This document shows positions 55,194 to 64,000 of a stretch of 64,000 nt of DNA, one piece after another; positions within the stretch are counted from its first letter, which is position 1; each line of letters opens with the position of its first letter. The stretch is taken from assembly GCA_029448655.1 (NCBI GenBank), contig JACCLO010000014.1, positions 1,550,001 to 1,614,000 on the forward strand, written 5' to 3'. The DNA comes from Wolfiporia cocos. Taxonomy: Eukaryota; Basidiomycota; Agaricomycetes; Polyporales; Phaeolaceae. The position numbers and the translations under genes were made by a program. A model generated the notes under the pieces. The model saw only the letters and a program-made list of their open reading frames with translations. It had not been told where the DNA came from and made no database searches.

Positions 55194-57598
55194 TGTTCTT
55201 CTACGAGCCTTGCTAGGAGCTCGGGGTTCTTGGCTTTCAGGGCTCTTATTGCTGTGACCGCTCTGTTAGCGGTAATGTATTCAGTCTCTTCTTCAGAGAC
55301 TTCTTCGATGCGAGCTTCTTGCTCGGCTTCTTCTTCTTCGGTCTTTCGAGTAGTCCGCCTAGGGCGGGCTGGCTTCCTCGGCCTCTTCGGGCAGTCTCGC
55401 GACATATGCCCTGGCTGATGACAGATGAAGCACTTTCCCTTCTTGATGTGATCGTCTCTTTCCTGGGTGGTCATTCGATCTACATCCATCGCATTCGGAT
55501 CTTTCGGTGCGGTTGTCTGTGGAGCACTAGTACGTCCGTTATTCTGGTTCGAGGCTTGCCAAGCCTTTTTCTTGACAAACGGTTTGTCTCGTTTCAAGAA
55601 TATCTTGTATGTGTTTTCGTAGTACGAGGCGGCGGACTGCCACTCGTCAATGGTCGCTGGTAGCGGCCGAACACCGATGATGTATCGGGTCGTGTGTTCC
55701 GGTAACCCTTTCTCGAAGAGGGTTATGAGCAGCGCATTTCCGTCTGCGCTGTATCGATCGTACTGGGCTTTTCCAGCCAAGTTGTTGAACTCGGTGATAT
55801 AATCATCGATGTCCTTCCTGTCCTGGGTTACGTCCAGGATTTTCTTCCGCGCCTTCTGTACCTCTTCGATGGCTCCGAAGGCTTTCTGGAAGTCTGCATC
55901 AAACTGTGCAAGACTAGGCGGGAAGAATCGTTTCGTCTGGGGGTTTGTATAAACCCGGTGATAGTTCTGTTTCCATTGGCCCGTTTTCCCCTTGTTCGAA
56001 ATATAAGAGAGGATAAAGATCACCCTCTGTACGTCGTTCTGGAATGATGTTCCGTACATCGTAAACCAGGAATTGCATTGGTTTATGAAGTTCTGCATGT
56101 CAGATCGTTCCCCGTCGAATACGTCTGGGGGATTGATCTTTATCATTGGGGGTCGGTAATACGGGTTCGGCGCCGGAGGTTGAGGCTGCGGCGCATTCTG
56201 TGGTGGAGGCCCTCCCGGGGGTCCTCCTCCTCCCGGGTATCCTCCACCCGGGTTTCCTGGGTTTCCTCCGGGGTTCCCTGGATTCCCTCCAGGGTTTCCT
56301 CCTCCGGGGTTCGCGGGGGTTCCTCCTCTGAGTCCTCCAGGAGGGGGGGCATTTCCTCCTCCGAGTCCAAAGTTTCCTCCCAGTCCTCCTCCGCTTGTAC
56401 TTGCGGAGGTTCGTCCAAATAGGCCTGAAGGCCATGTTCCTGGGTTTGTCGTTCCCATTCCTCCGCTTGGGCTAATCCAAGACGGATCTCCTCCGCTACC
56501 CATTCCGGGTGCGTTCTGTGGGGGGTTTCCAAAGAGGTCTGTTTGTCACAGACTTACCAGTCTGTGCGACCCTGGCATCAGGGGGACTCCCTAACGCCCT
56601 ACAAGACGTGTGCGACCCCGCGCCAGCGGTGACCTTGTCGGCTGTACCAAAGGTGAGCCCCACCTAAGGACTCCTAGAGGCGACATAGAGAGGCATCACA
56701 CAGTCGAGCAAGACAAGAGGGGCCCTCGGGCCAGAGCACGCGCAGACAGATGATAAGAGAGGCACTAGGTGCATTGACGAGAATCTCAAGGATGAGGATG
56801 TAAGTCCTCATCCGTCGTACTTATACATGTGTAGCTGGCCAGTAATGGCTGCCCTAAAGTAATGGCCTGTGCGCGCATTATCTAAGAGAGCACATGATAT
56901 GTAACTACAGTGACGCATGTAACTAGTGTGACCATAACGTGTGATACCTGAGGCGCGCGCTACCCTACAGCGCTAACCTAACAGTCAGGTGACCAACAAA
57001 CTAGAGAGACGCACGAGGAGGTGGCTGAGGACCAGGGACGCGGCGTACGCCTAGCGCCGCATGTGGAACCTATAGCGAGGGAAGTACGGTAACCCCCTGG
57101 GCACATCCGTGACACTGTTCCTCCAGCCATAGACCCAATCCCACTCTGCGCAAAAGCAGATATAAATCCCGGAGGGTCCTGTCCTCCGGCCTGGCTGTCA
57201 TCTGTTCCTGTAAGGTTTCCAGGATTTCTCCCATCATCTCCGATGCGCTCAATTCCTGCCATTCCTGTGGCGCCCGAAGGCTGATTCGTATTTCCATCGG
57301 CATCGGAGGTTCTGTTGATGGTTTCGTTTTCGGTCAACGTCGCGGTTGACATTGGAGGGATTTCTCCAAATCGTTCGAACGCTTCACGCATTATTTCCCA
57401 AGCGGTCGTTCCTGCGGAGGGGTATACTTGTACCCACTTCGATGCCCTATCTTCTCTGGGGATGACAACAATTCCTCCGCGGTTACGGAAGGCTCCAATG
57501 GTGTCAGTCCACTCGTATCGGTTGAGTCTGTAGACTCCCTGAATGTCCTCGGGCAAGAGTTCAATCAGTCGTGCTGGGAATTCTGGTCCAAATATCAT
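55181..57598 (-). pseudogene. A2 gag (613 aa without the insert), split by an E solo LTR
   Basis: First ATG at 57598 (MIFGPEFPARLIELL). N-terminal domain, Gly/Pro/Asn-rich linker, capsid-like region (INPPDVFDGERSDMQNF... KIFLKRDKPF), CCHC knuckle (CFICHQPGHMSRDC), basic and Glu-rich tail, TAG at 55181-55183. Removing the 571-bp LTR and one 5-bp TSD restores an exact multiple of three with no stop, so gag was intact when the LTR landed. It provides capsid and nucleocapsid functions. Confidence 0.9.
56544..57114 (-). mobile_element. Solo LTR, family E (571 bp), TSD CTGTT
   Basis: TGTCACAGACTTACC... to ...ACATCCGTGACA on the plus strand; CTGTT at 56539-56543 and 57115-57119. The empty site is preserved in A1 gag near 1760. 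It is the innermost layer of the right-hand nest. Confidence 0.95.
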
Positions 57599-57632
57599 AT
57601 GCCCTTGCACCGTGGTAGGTGAGGGAGTGATA

Positions 57633-57643
57633 AGCTCGACCTT
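57633..57643 (-). promoter_or_regulatory. A2 primer-binding site (11-nt self-priming)
   Basis: Minus-strand AAGGTCGAGCT, one base after the 5' LTR, is the exact complement of AGCTCGACCTT at 57979-57969 in the LTR, which begins 35 nt downstream of the TATATAAA box starting at 58014. Confidence 0.8.
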
Positions 57644-57644
57644 C

Positions 57645-58352
57645 TGTTACGGGTCGAATACCCGTTCGTATATTCGAGTCGCGAATATAGATCGTTCTTC
57701 TGCACGTAGGCACGTCGCCGTATGCAAGGCAAATACTCGTTAGATGCCTTCGGGTCCTAAGTGAAGTCCTTAGGAGATCGGTTAATATCCAATACGCGTT
57801 AGAGGATATAATCTGTTCAGGTGCGAGTCGAATAGAATATAAGACTCGCCTAAGTCCGAGAAGTCAATGTGCACTTCGAGGACTTAGTCGTTCGGTTGCT
57901 CGAATGAGAAATACTGAGCGTAGTTTCCTACGTTTGAGAACGAGTATAAGACTTCTTGTTTATACAACAAGGTCGAGCTGAAGAGCCTCGACAGTAAGTA
58001 CATAAGTTTATATACTACGTTGGGTTTTAGGGGTCAAGCCAGTCCCAGATGTCACCGATACTATCTACGCTATAGTATCAAACGTTTGATAGGTATGTAG
58101 TGATATACCTGAGACGATAGATAGGAATGATGGCGGTTGAACGCCATCTATCAGCTAATAAACGATGAACGTGAAACGGTGACAGAGTTGGATCTGTCAA
58201 AGATGAAACGCGCCCTGTAGACTAGTACAACCGGGGATGCGCCCAGTAGAGTCACGAGTAGCCAGGGGGGTTGGTTGCGCAACAAGTCCCTGTATCGTAT
58301 TCGCCCCATGGTGAGTTCTGTCGATATTCGAAAAATTAGAATACCCGTAACA
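57645..58352 (-). repeat. A2 5' LTR (708 bp)
   Basis: Same ends as the 3' LTR. Minus-strand promoter: TATATAAA from 58014, predicted start at 57979. Confidence 0.96.
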
Positions 58353-59547
58353 TGCAGTAGCCGAATGGCCAGCACCTCGGAATAAGAAAGAAGTGCAGTC
58401 CTTCATCGGATTTGCTAACTTCTACCGGAGATTCATCCCAAAATTCTCGACGGTAGCACGCCCCCTTATCAATCTAACCAAAGACGGGGAATGCCAATGG
58501 GGCGTGACAGAACAGGAATGCTTTGAGAAGTTAAAAAACATATTTGTCACAGCACCTGTACTAGGGATACCAAACGATGACGACCCATTCCGCATCGAGG
58601 CAGACTCTTCGGACTTTGCAACCGGAGCCTGCCTCATGCAGAATCAGGACGGCATCTGGAAGCCCATAGCGTATCACTCAAAGACGCTACTACCGGCGGA
58701 GCGGAACTATGAAATCCACAATCGCGAACTCCTGGCTATCATGCACGCCTTAGACGAATGGCGTCACTTTGTAATGGGTGCAAAGCACTCTGTAGAAGTA
58801 TTAATGGACCATAAGAATCTAGAGTACTTTAAAACCCCACAGAAGATTAATCTGCGACAAGCCCGGTGGATGACGGAACTTGCCGAGTACAACCTACAAC
58901 TTGTGCACATCCCCGGGAAGACCAATGGAAGGGTGGACGGACTATCCTGAAGAGGTGATCATGACAACAACAAGAATCACCTTGAGGGACAGATCGTCCT
59001 GAAGGAACACCTCTTCGCCAAAGACAGCGCAGAAAGGCTAAGATCCTCTTTCTATACCCTACCTCACGGAATCACACACGAGGAGGTAAAGGAAAGGGTC
59101 AAGGCGGAAGCCGCTCTCTACGACAAGGAGGTAGTAGAAGGATCAGTGGAAACGGCCGAGGACAGCCTACGCTACAGGAGGGGGAAGTTGATCATTCCGA
59201 GAGACAAGGAATTAATTGGAAAAATCATTTCCTCTTTCCACGACACGATCTCGGCAGGACACCCTGGCACAGAAAACACGTACACAGCCATCCATCGTTC
59301 ATACTGGTGGCCAAAGATGCGGAACGACATCCATCAGTATGTCAAAGCCTGTATCAAATGCCAGCGCGCCAAGCCAGATCGCTCGAAGAGAGCTGCACCA
59401 CTGAACCCGAATCCAACACCCACACACAACTGGGAGAATATTTCCGTCGACATGATCACGGGACTTCCAGTATCCAAGGGTTGGGACGCTATTATTGTAG
59501 TAGTAGATATGAAATCCAAGGACTACATCGCGGTCCCAACCACAACC
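58353..59547 (+). pseudogene. Family D pol: RT end, RNase H, integrase N-terminus
   Basis: Resumes after A2 (VAEWPAPRNKKEVQSFIGFANFYRRF is the RT connection). RNase H (EADSSDFATGACLMQ), TGA at 58948-58950 where CGA is expected, integrase HHCC (FHDTISAGHPGTENTY... CIKCQRAK) and the first catalytic block (NISVDMITGLPVS). Interrupted by the TRIM at 59548. Confidence 0.88.
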
Positions 59548-60152
59548 TGTTACGGTCGCACGTAGAACCACTCACGTGCTATGCAAGGCATTTAGCCCCC
59601 TTCGCTAAAAGGGCGTAATCTCGCGGTTAGGCGAGACTGTGGTTCCAGGTATATATGCACGTCGCCAGTTGCCTAATTGGGTAACGGTTTCACACGCTTA
59701 CCACTTCCCGTGGGCTCAGCCGTGTTAGACTCGCGTAACACTACCTCCCGCTTAAGGTGTGTTGTCCCCAACACGCTCTACCATCCCCCTCGATGGGCTC
59801 AAGCGCTTCGCCGTTGGAGACACCCCCAATTGGGCAGAGCAAGGTGCTCACATACCCAGCCCCCGAGCTACCGTTCACCGCCGGAGCGCCTACTAGGTGT
59901 GCTCTCAGCCGCATGTCGACAACGGGAGTCGAACCTGCGACCGGGCAACCGCGAGATACTGTTACGGTCGCACGTAGAACCACTCACGTGCTATGCAAGG
60001 CATTTAGCCCCCTTCGCTAAAAGGGCGTAATCTCGCGGTTAGGCGAGACTGTGGTTCCAGGTATATATGCACGTCGCCAGTTGCCTAATTGGGTAATGGT
60101 TTCACACGCTTACCACTTCCCGTGGGCTCAGCCGTGTTAGACTCGCGTAACA
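59548..60152 (-). mobile_element. TRIM (605 bp) with 193-bp LTRs, TSD CAACC
   Basis: Two direct LTRs (59548-59740, 59960-60152) with TGTTACG/CGTAACA ends, one difference between them, and a 219-bp non-coding interior. CAACC flanks at 59543-59547 and 60153-60157. Minus orientation is supported by a PPT-like GCGGGAGGTAG next to the left LTR and a self-priming PBS next to the right LTR. It must be mobilised in trans, since it encodes nothing. Confidence 0.93.
59947..59957 (-). promoter_or_regulatory. TRIM primer-binding site (11-nt self-priming)
   Basis: Minus-strand ATCTCGCGGTT, two bases after the 5' LTR, exactly complements AACCGCGAGAT at 60040-60030 in the LTR, 27 nt downstream of a TATATA box. 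A tRNA T-arm-like GCAGGTTCGACTCCCG follows at about 59924-59939. Confidence 0.72.
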
Positions 60153-61150
60153 CAACCAGGCTCACCGCCGAAGGTTGGGCCAACATATTCGTAGATAAAG
60201 TGTATGCACAACACGGACTACCAAAGAAAGTATTTGGTGACAGAGGACCACAGTTTGTATCGGACTTTATCAAGGATGTATACTGTAGATTAGGCATCGA
60301 GGGAAACCCCAGTACCACGTTCCACCCACAGACAGACGGGCAAACGGAGCATATGAACCAGGAACTGGAGGTGTACCTACGATTATTTATCAACGACACC
60401 CATACCAACTGGCCAGACCTACTCCCGCTAGCAGCATTTGCGTACAAGTGTCATGTACATAGTAGTACGGGCTACAGCCCCTTTTACCTCACTCACAGAT
60501 ACCACCCATTCACAGGCGTGGAGGCACCAGAGCTGGAAGAGGGGGTGGGAGCAGCCAAGGACTGGGTCGAACACATGCACGAGGTCAGCCAGACCGCCTC
60601 AAAGAATCTCGAGAAAGCCAAACTTCATATGAAAGAATACTACGACCGGAAACGAACCAACCCTCACACGTACAATGAGGGAGACATGGTTTGGGTCGAT
60701 GGGCGAAACATTAATATGGGAAACCCTACGAAGGAACTCGATTCAAAGCGGTACGGCCCGTATAAGGTCACCAAGAAAGTCGGACATGGAGCATACGAAC
60801 TGGACTTGCCCGCGGACATGCGAGGCATATACCCTGTATTCAACAAAGTCCTACTACTTCCGTATCATGCTCCGGCTTTCCCCAACCAGAACCACAACGA
60901 ACAGACGGAAAGCAATGATGCTCGCAGGCCTCTCAGGATCCTCGCATCCAGGGAAGACTGAGGGCGAGTCGAGCTAGAAGTTGAATGGTCTGACGGGAAC
61001 ACGACGTGGGAAAGGAAATGCGGATTGACTCCCTGGCAGGATTTAGTAAACAAGTACTTCGAAGAAAGACCAACTGCTCCAGCCCATCAGTGGAAAACAG
61101 ACACACTGAATGGGACCCAGAGTGGGAAGACTTCGAGAAGAAATCCATAG
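60153..61150 (+). pseudogene. Family D pol: integrase core to degenerate chromodomain
   Basis: Integrase continues (FGDRGPQFVSDFIKDVY, TFHPQTDGQTEHMNQ with the third catalytic residue), the KYGP-type C-terminal module (KRYGPYKVTKKV) and, after TGA at 60959-60961, a chromo-like segment (ELEVEWSDGNTTWERK... LTPWQDLVNKYFE) ending at TAG 61148-61150. Family D has no C-terminal dUTPase here; its dUTPase is before the protease. Confidence 0.86.
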
Positions 61151-61200
61151 CCATGAGACTCAGGCAAAACCCGAACGAATTCATCATCCACGACGACGTA

Positions 61201-61899
61201 TGACACAGACTAGACTGTGGGACTCACACTATAACTTTGTTAGCGACTTGAAGGAGTTGCTGGAAGTTGGTGAGGAGGCTAGTGGGCGCAAACAGAGATG
61301 TTATGTAACTGTGCGAATGCAGAGAACAAATCTAAGGCTTATCCGCAGTGATAGCCCTACTTATATACATGCATTGTTTGGTTACCAGTAAGGGAGCCAA
61401 ACATGAAGACGGTCTGTGCGCAGACATAACTAATACAGCTAAGTCGTAAACTACAATAGACCATGTGCGCCGGTAATGGCCGCACCAGTAAGATCGTTTG
61501 TTTGGACCGTAGGTCCATGTTGTGGAAGTGGCTGTAGCTACGTTAGTAAGCCATGCATGTGATTCTTATATACCGATATCGGGATATGAGTAATACTAAG
61601 GGCATTGGCATGTGATAACGAGCGGGCCGCTTATCCAATTGTAGTGACATAGCCCGATAACGGGATATGAGTACAGCGCGTGACACCGGAGGTTAGTCCG
61701 CTGAGTCATTGACGCGTACAAACGTGTTATGTACGTGTTGTTATGACAGGTGGACGTATACCGCGTTGTGTACGTGTTGTTTGGTTGCGTGTACGTGTAG
61801 ACGGGCGCTTAGCAGCGTAATCGTCTACAAGGTCGTAGAAATACCAGATAAATAGGTAAAAATACGGGAAAAATAGTGGCATGTCCCAAATCTGTGACA
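61201..61899 (-). repeat. B4 3' LTR (699 bp)
   Basis: TGACACAGACTAGACTG... to ...AAATCTGTGACA. Minus-sense TATATAAG near 61365; GCCGGTAATGGCC near 61469. Confidence 0.95.
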
Positions 61900-61938
61900 T
61901 TACCCCCTCTTCAGGTTTCATTGTCCCTAATGGAACGA

Positions 61939-64000
61939 TTACTTTCCTGTGGAGCCGAATCCACCAGTACCGCGCTCGGATTTAATCTTTTCAAAGTAAG
62001 ATTTTCCGTGTAGCGTAATATGCGGGTCCTTTGCAACTTCGCAGATTAGCTGGGCAATCTTATCTCCGGCTCGGATATCGATAGATATGTCCGAGTGGTT
62101 CCGAAGAATGATGATTACTTCGCCTTGATAATCGTGGTCGATGACGCCACCCATTACGTCTATGCCTTTGCGGGCGAGACTAGAGCGGGGGGCGATACGT
62201 CCGTAAGTGCCGAAAGGTACCTGGATCTTCAGTTTGGTGTTGTATTCTGTCTGCCCGTGAGCTGGCAGAACGTCGCCTGTTGCAGTGTACAGGTCAAACC
62301 CAACCGAGTCCTTGGTTCCTTTTTCCGGCATTCGGCCGCCTTCGCCGACTACGATTTTCAAGTCTGCGTTTTGGTTAATGTCCGCTGACATCCATCCCCC
62401 GTCGGGGTGTCTAACCATGCGCTGCTTGGGATCCTTCGCAAATGTTTCGCGATACTGCGGCCAGTCGTCTGGCCACGTGCATTCGTCGGCTTCCCAGTTG
62501 TCGCTGTCCGGGTCGAAGACATGAACTGCTTCTTTCCTTCTAGCTGATCGCCTGAGGGGGACATCCTGCATTGGAATAGGGTGTGAAGCCTTGTATTCCT
62601 GCAAAATGTCGTATGCCGAGTCGAGATCCGCTTCGCGTACCCAGGAGTCGTCATTGATACCGAATCCCTTCCATCGGATTCTGTATTCAACTCTTCCTGC
62701 GCGGAGACGATGATCTAAGATCTTCTCGACTTCCCATAATTCCTCGCCGTCGACCATTTCTGGTTGAGGCTCTGGTTTTTTCTGATGCACCGGGTCCTTG
62801 TACATGACCAACTTGGAAGCGTGAAATACGGGGTGGTAAGCCCTGTATTGCTCGTCCATGTGTACCCTAAAGGTGACCGGAGATAATTGTTCAATTATCT
62901 TAAATGGTCCCAAATAGCGTGGACTAAGACTTCTTTCGGAGTCTTGCCAGCTACGGGCGTCAACGAGTACTTTGTCGCCGACTTTAAACGGTACCGAGCG
63001 CTTGTGTTGATCATAATACCAAGACCAGCGTTCAGCAGCCAGTTTCATAGCTGCCTTAGCTTGTTCTTGTGCTGACCATCTGGCGTAAGCAAATTGATTT
63101 AAATCCGAATATTGCGTCGGCTTCAAATCCGTAGGTCCTGCATTGGGATGCCTTCCTAGTTCGACGAAGAATGGACTATTCTTGGTCGTCTCACTAGCCG
63201 CGTTATTGTACGCGAACTCTGCCGTGGGGAGATAGAATACCCAGTTATCTTTTTGGATAACGTCGATGTAGCATCGTAGGTATTGTTCTAGAATTTGGTT
63301 AATTCTCTCCGTTTGGCCGTCCGCTTGCGGGTGATAGGCTGTTGTCATCGACCTCTGAATTCCCAATTGCTCGCACCATCCCTTGAATAGCTCAGAAGAG
63401 AATTGCGGTCCTCTGTCCGAAATGATTTGTTTCGGAAGCCCGTGGTTCGGATAAATCCGAAGGTACAGGAGGTTCGCTAATTCCTTTGCCGAGATATTGT
63501 CCGAAGTGGGAATGAAGTGTGCGCGCTTGGTCAATCGGTCCACTACTACCATAATGGCAGTGAATTGTTTACGTTCGCCACTAGGCGGTAAGTGGACAAT
63601 GAAGTCGATGGTGATTGTGTCCCATGGTGCTTCCGGAACTGGGAGCGGTTGCAGGGGTCCGTACGGGGTCTGGTTGCGGTTCTTCATGCGCTGGCATGTG
63701 TCGCAACCTTCCACGTATTGCTTTACCATCGTGGTCATTCCAGGCCACCAGTAATTACGTGATAGAAGTTCATAGGTCTTCCATCGTCCGAAGTGTCCGG
63801 CAGTCACATGGTCATGATGTAACTCCAGAATCTTCGTGCGCAATTCTTTAGGCTCTTTTGGAACGTACACTTTTCCTCGTCTGAGGAGTAATCCGGCCTC
63901 CATGTTCCATTCCTGGAGATCCTTACCGAATTCCTTGGGACCACTTTTCAGTAGTTCCTGGTAATCCTTGGTAATTTGATCGTCCATGAGGGCTTGTCGG
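61939..64000 (-). CDS. B4 pol, C-terminal part: integrase, chromodomain, dUTPase (partial)
   Basis: Open from the right edge to the stop at 61939. Starts near the RNase H-integrase linker (MDDQITKDYQELLKSGPKEF), HHCC (HHDHVTAGHFGRWKTYELL, CDTCQRM), DDE core (TITIDFIVHL, ISDRGPQF, AYHPQADGQTERIN), GPFKI module, chromodomain (VEKILDHRLRAGRVEYRIRW) and dUTPase at about 61939-62370 (GFDLYTA, APRSSLA, GVIDHDYQGEV, GDKIAQLI, GTGGFGSTGK). All five dUTPase motifs and the integrase D, D, E blocks are intact. The rest of pol and gag lie off-window. Confidence 0.92.
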   Translation of the reverse strand, partial: RQALMDDQITKDYQELLKSGPKEFGKDLQEWNMEAGLLLRRGKVYVPKEPKELRTKILELHHDHVTAGHFGRWKTYELLSRNYWWPGMTTMVKQYVEGCDTCQRMKNRNQTPYGPLQPLPVPEAPWDTITIDFIVHLPPSGERKQFTAIMVVVDRLTKRAHFIPTSDNISAKELANLLYLRIYPNHGLPKQIISDRGPQFSSELFKGWCEQLGIQRSMTTAYHPQADGQTERINQILEQYLRCYIDVIQKDNWVFYLPTAEFAYNNAASETTKNSPFFVELGRHPNAGPTDLKPTQYSDLNQFAYARWSAQEQAKAAMKLAAERWSWYYDQHKRSVPFKVGDKVLVDARSWQDSERSLSPRYLGPFKIIEQLSPVTFRVHMDEQYRAYHPVFHASKLVMYKDPVHQKKPEPQPEMVDGEELWEVEKILDHRLRAGRVEYRIRWKGFGINDDSWVREADLDSAYDILQEYKASHPIPMQDVPLRRSARRKEAVHVFDPDSDNWEADECTWPDDWPQYRETFAKDPKQRMVRHPDGGWMSADINQNADLKIVVGEGGRMPEKGTKDSVGFDLYTATGDVLPAHGQTEYNTKLKIQVPFGTYGRIAPRSSLARKGIDVMGGVIDHDYQGEVIIILRNHSDISIDIRAGDKIAQLICEVAKDPHITLHGKSYFEKIKSERGTGGFGSTGK

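Larger units (their letters stand above)
49317..58352 (-). mobile_element. Ty3/Gypsy family A copy A2 (young, near-complete), TSD TGCAG
   Basis: Full element on the minus strand: LTRs 49317-50024 and 57645-58352, 708 bp each, differing at two positions when read side by side. TGCAG flanks at 49312-49316 and 58353-58357. Leader of about 45 nt with a self-priming PBS, gag, -1 shifted pol (protease, dUTPase, RT, RNase H, integrase, chromodomain), a downstream ORF3 and a PPT (GGGAGGGGCTGA). It is interrupted by an E solo LTR in gag and one frameshift in integrase. Confidence 0.95.
42197..61200 (+). mobile_element. Ty3/Gypsy family D element with five nested insertions
   Basis: Plus strand: 5' LTR 42197-42568, self-priming PBS, leader, then gag, dUTPase, protease, RT, RNase H, integrase and a weak chromodomain. 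With the insertions removed, the zinc-knuckle end of gag, dUTPase, protease and RT share one frame, pointing to a single Gag-Pol ORF. Insertions: B solo LTR 43968, G solo LTR 46933, A2 49317, TRIM 59548 and B4 61201. The 3' LTR is off-window. Confidence 0.9.
61201..64000 (-). mobile_element. Ty3/Gypsy family B copy B4 (3' portion, runs off right edge)
   Basis: Minus-strand element inserted at the end of D (left flank ACGTA). 3' LTR 61201-61899 (699 bp), PPT region, then pol open to the window edge. No stop in the visible part; it is the best-preserved B pol here. Confidence 0.93.

Noticed and set aside
54481..55257. Plus-strand ORF of 258 codons opposite A2 pol
   Set aside because: It is the antisense of the protease-dUTPase region; the minus strand carries the recognisable motifs.
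59919..59944. A functional tRNA gene
   Set aside because: Only a T-arm and B-box-like part is present; the stem has a mismatch and no D, anticodon or acceptor arms fold.

Overview
The window reads as a transposon-dense segment of a filamentous fungal genome, most likely a basidiomycete (Agaricomycetes; no species call is justified). The grounds are short GT-AG introns of 50-66 bp in the one intact host gene, chromodomain-bearing Ty3/Gypsy elements (chromoviruses), and no bacterial-type operons. About 85% is LTR retrotransposon sequence, much of it nested with clear 5-bp target-site duplications (TSDs).

Layout, left to right. 1-5529: left copy of family A (A1, minus), its gag cut by a family B solo LTR and its 5' LTR cut by two more solo LTRs. 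5530-11882: host island with a MITE, a seven-exon Crinkler-type gene with a protein-kinase domain (6443-9059), and a TA-flanked mariner-like element that contains a 1.39-kb solo LTR with a 12-bp minisatellite. 11883-21083: family B copy B1 (minus) with an extra ORF ahead of gag. 21084-28482: a B R-U5 fragment joined to family C (plus), broken by nonsense changes, a miniature LTR element and a solo LTR. 28483-32577: second host island with a decayed aconitase pseudogene and an unknown ORF hit by a hAT-type MITE. 32578-41683: LTR K, B2 (plus), LTR pieces and B3 (minus). 41684-64000: the deepest nest. B3 gag holds a family A LTR, which holds family D (plus). D in turn holds a B solo LTR, a G solo LTR, a nearly new family A element (A2, itself carrying an E solo LTR), a 605-bp TRIM and element B4, which runs off the right edge.

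The most notable biology is in the elements. All four coding families carry a dUTPase domain, but in three different places: after the chromodomain at the C-terminus (B, C), between protease and RT (A), and between nucleocapsid and protease (D). Families A and D, the TRIM and the TRIM-like M element carry an 11-12-nt primer-binding site that exactly matches a sequence 26-35 nt downstream of the LTR TATA box. This is the Tf1-type self-priming arrangement, here extending to miniature elements. A2 also has a good candidate -1 frameshift signal between gag and pol, and a third ORF with two zinc knuckles downstream of the chromodomain, overlapping a second open frame over about 1.1 kb. Many unrelated LTR families share a GCCATTACYGGC-type motif upstream of the TATA box.

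Coordinates of elements, LTRs and TSDs were read directly. Family names A, B, C and so on are local labels. Homology calls rest on motif recognition, not on database searches.
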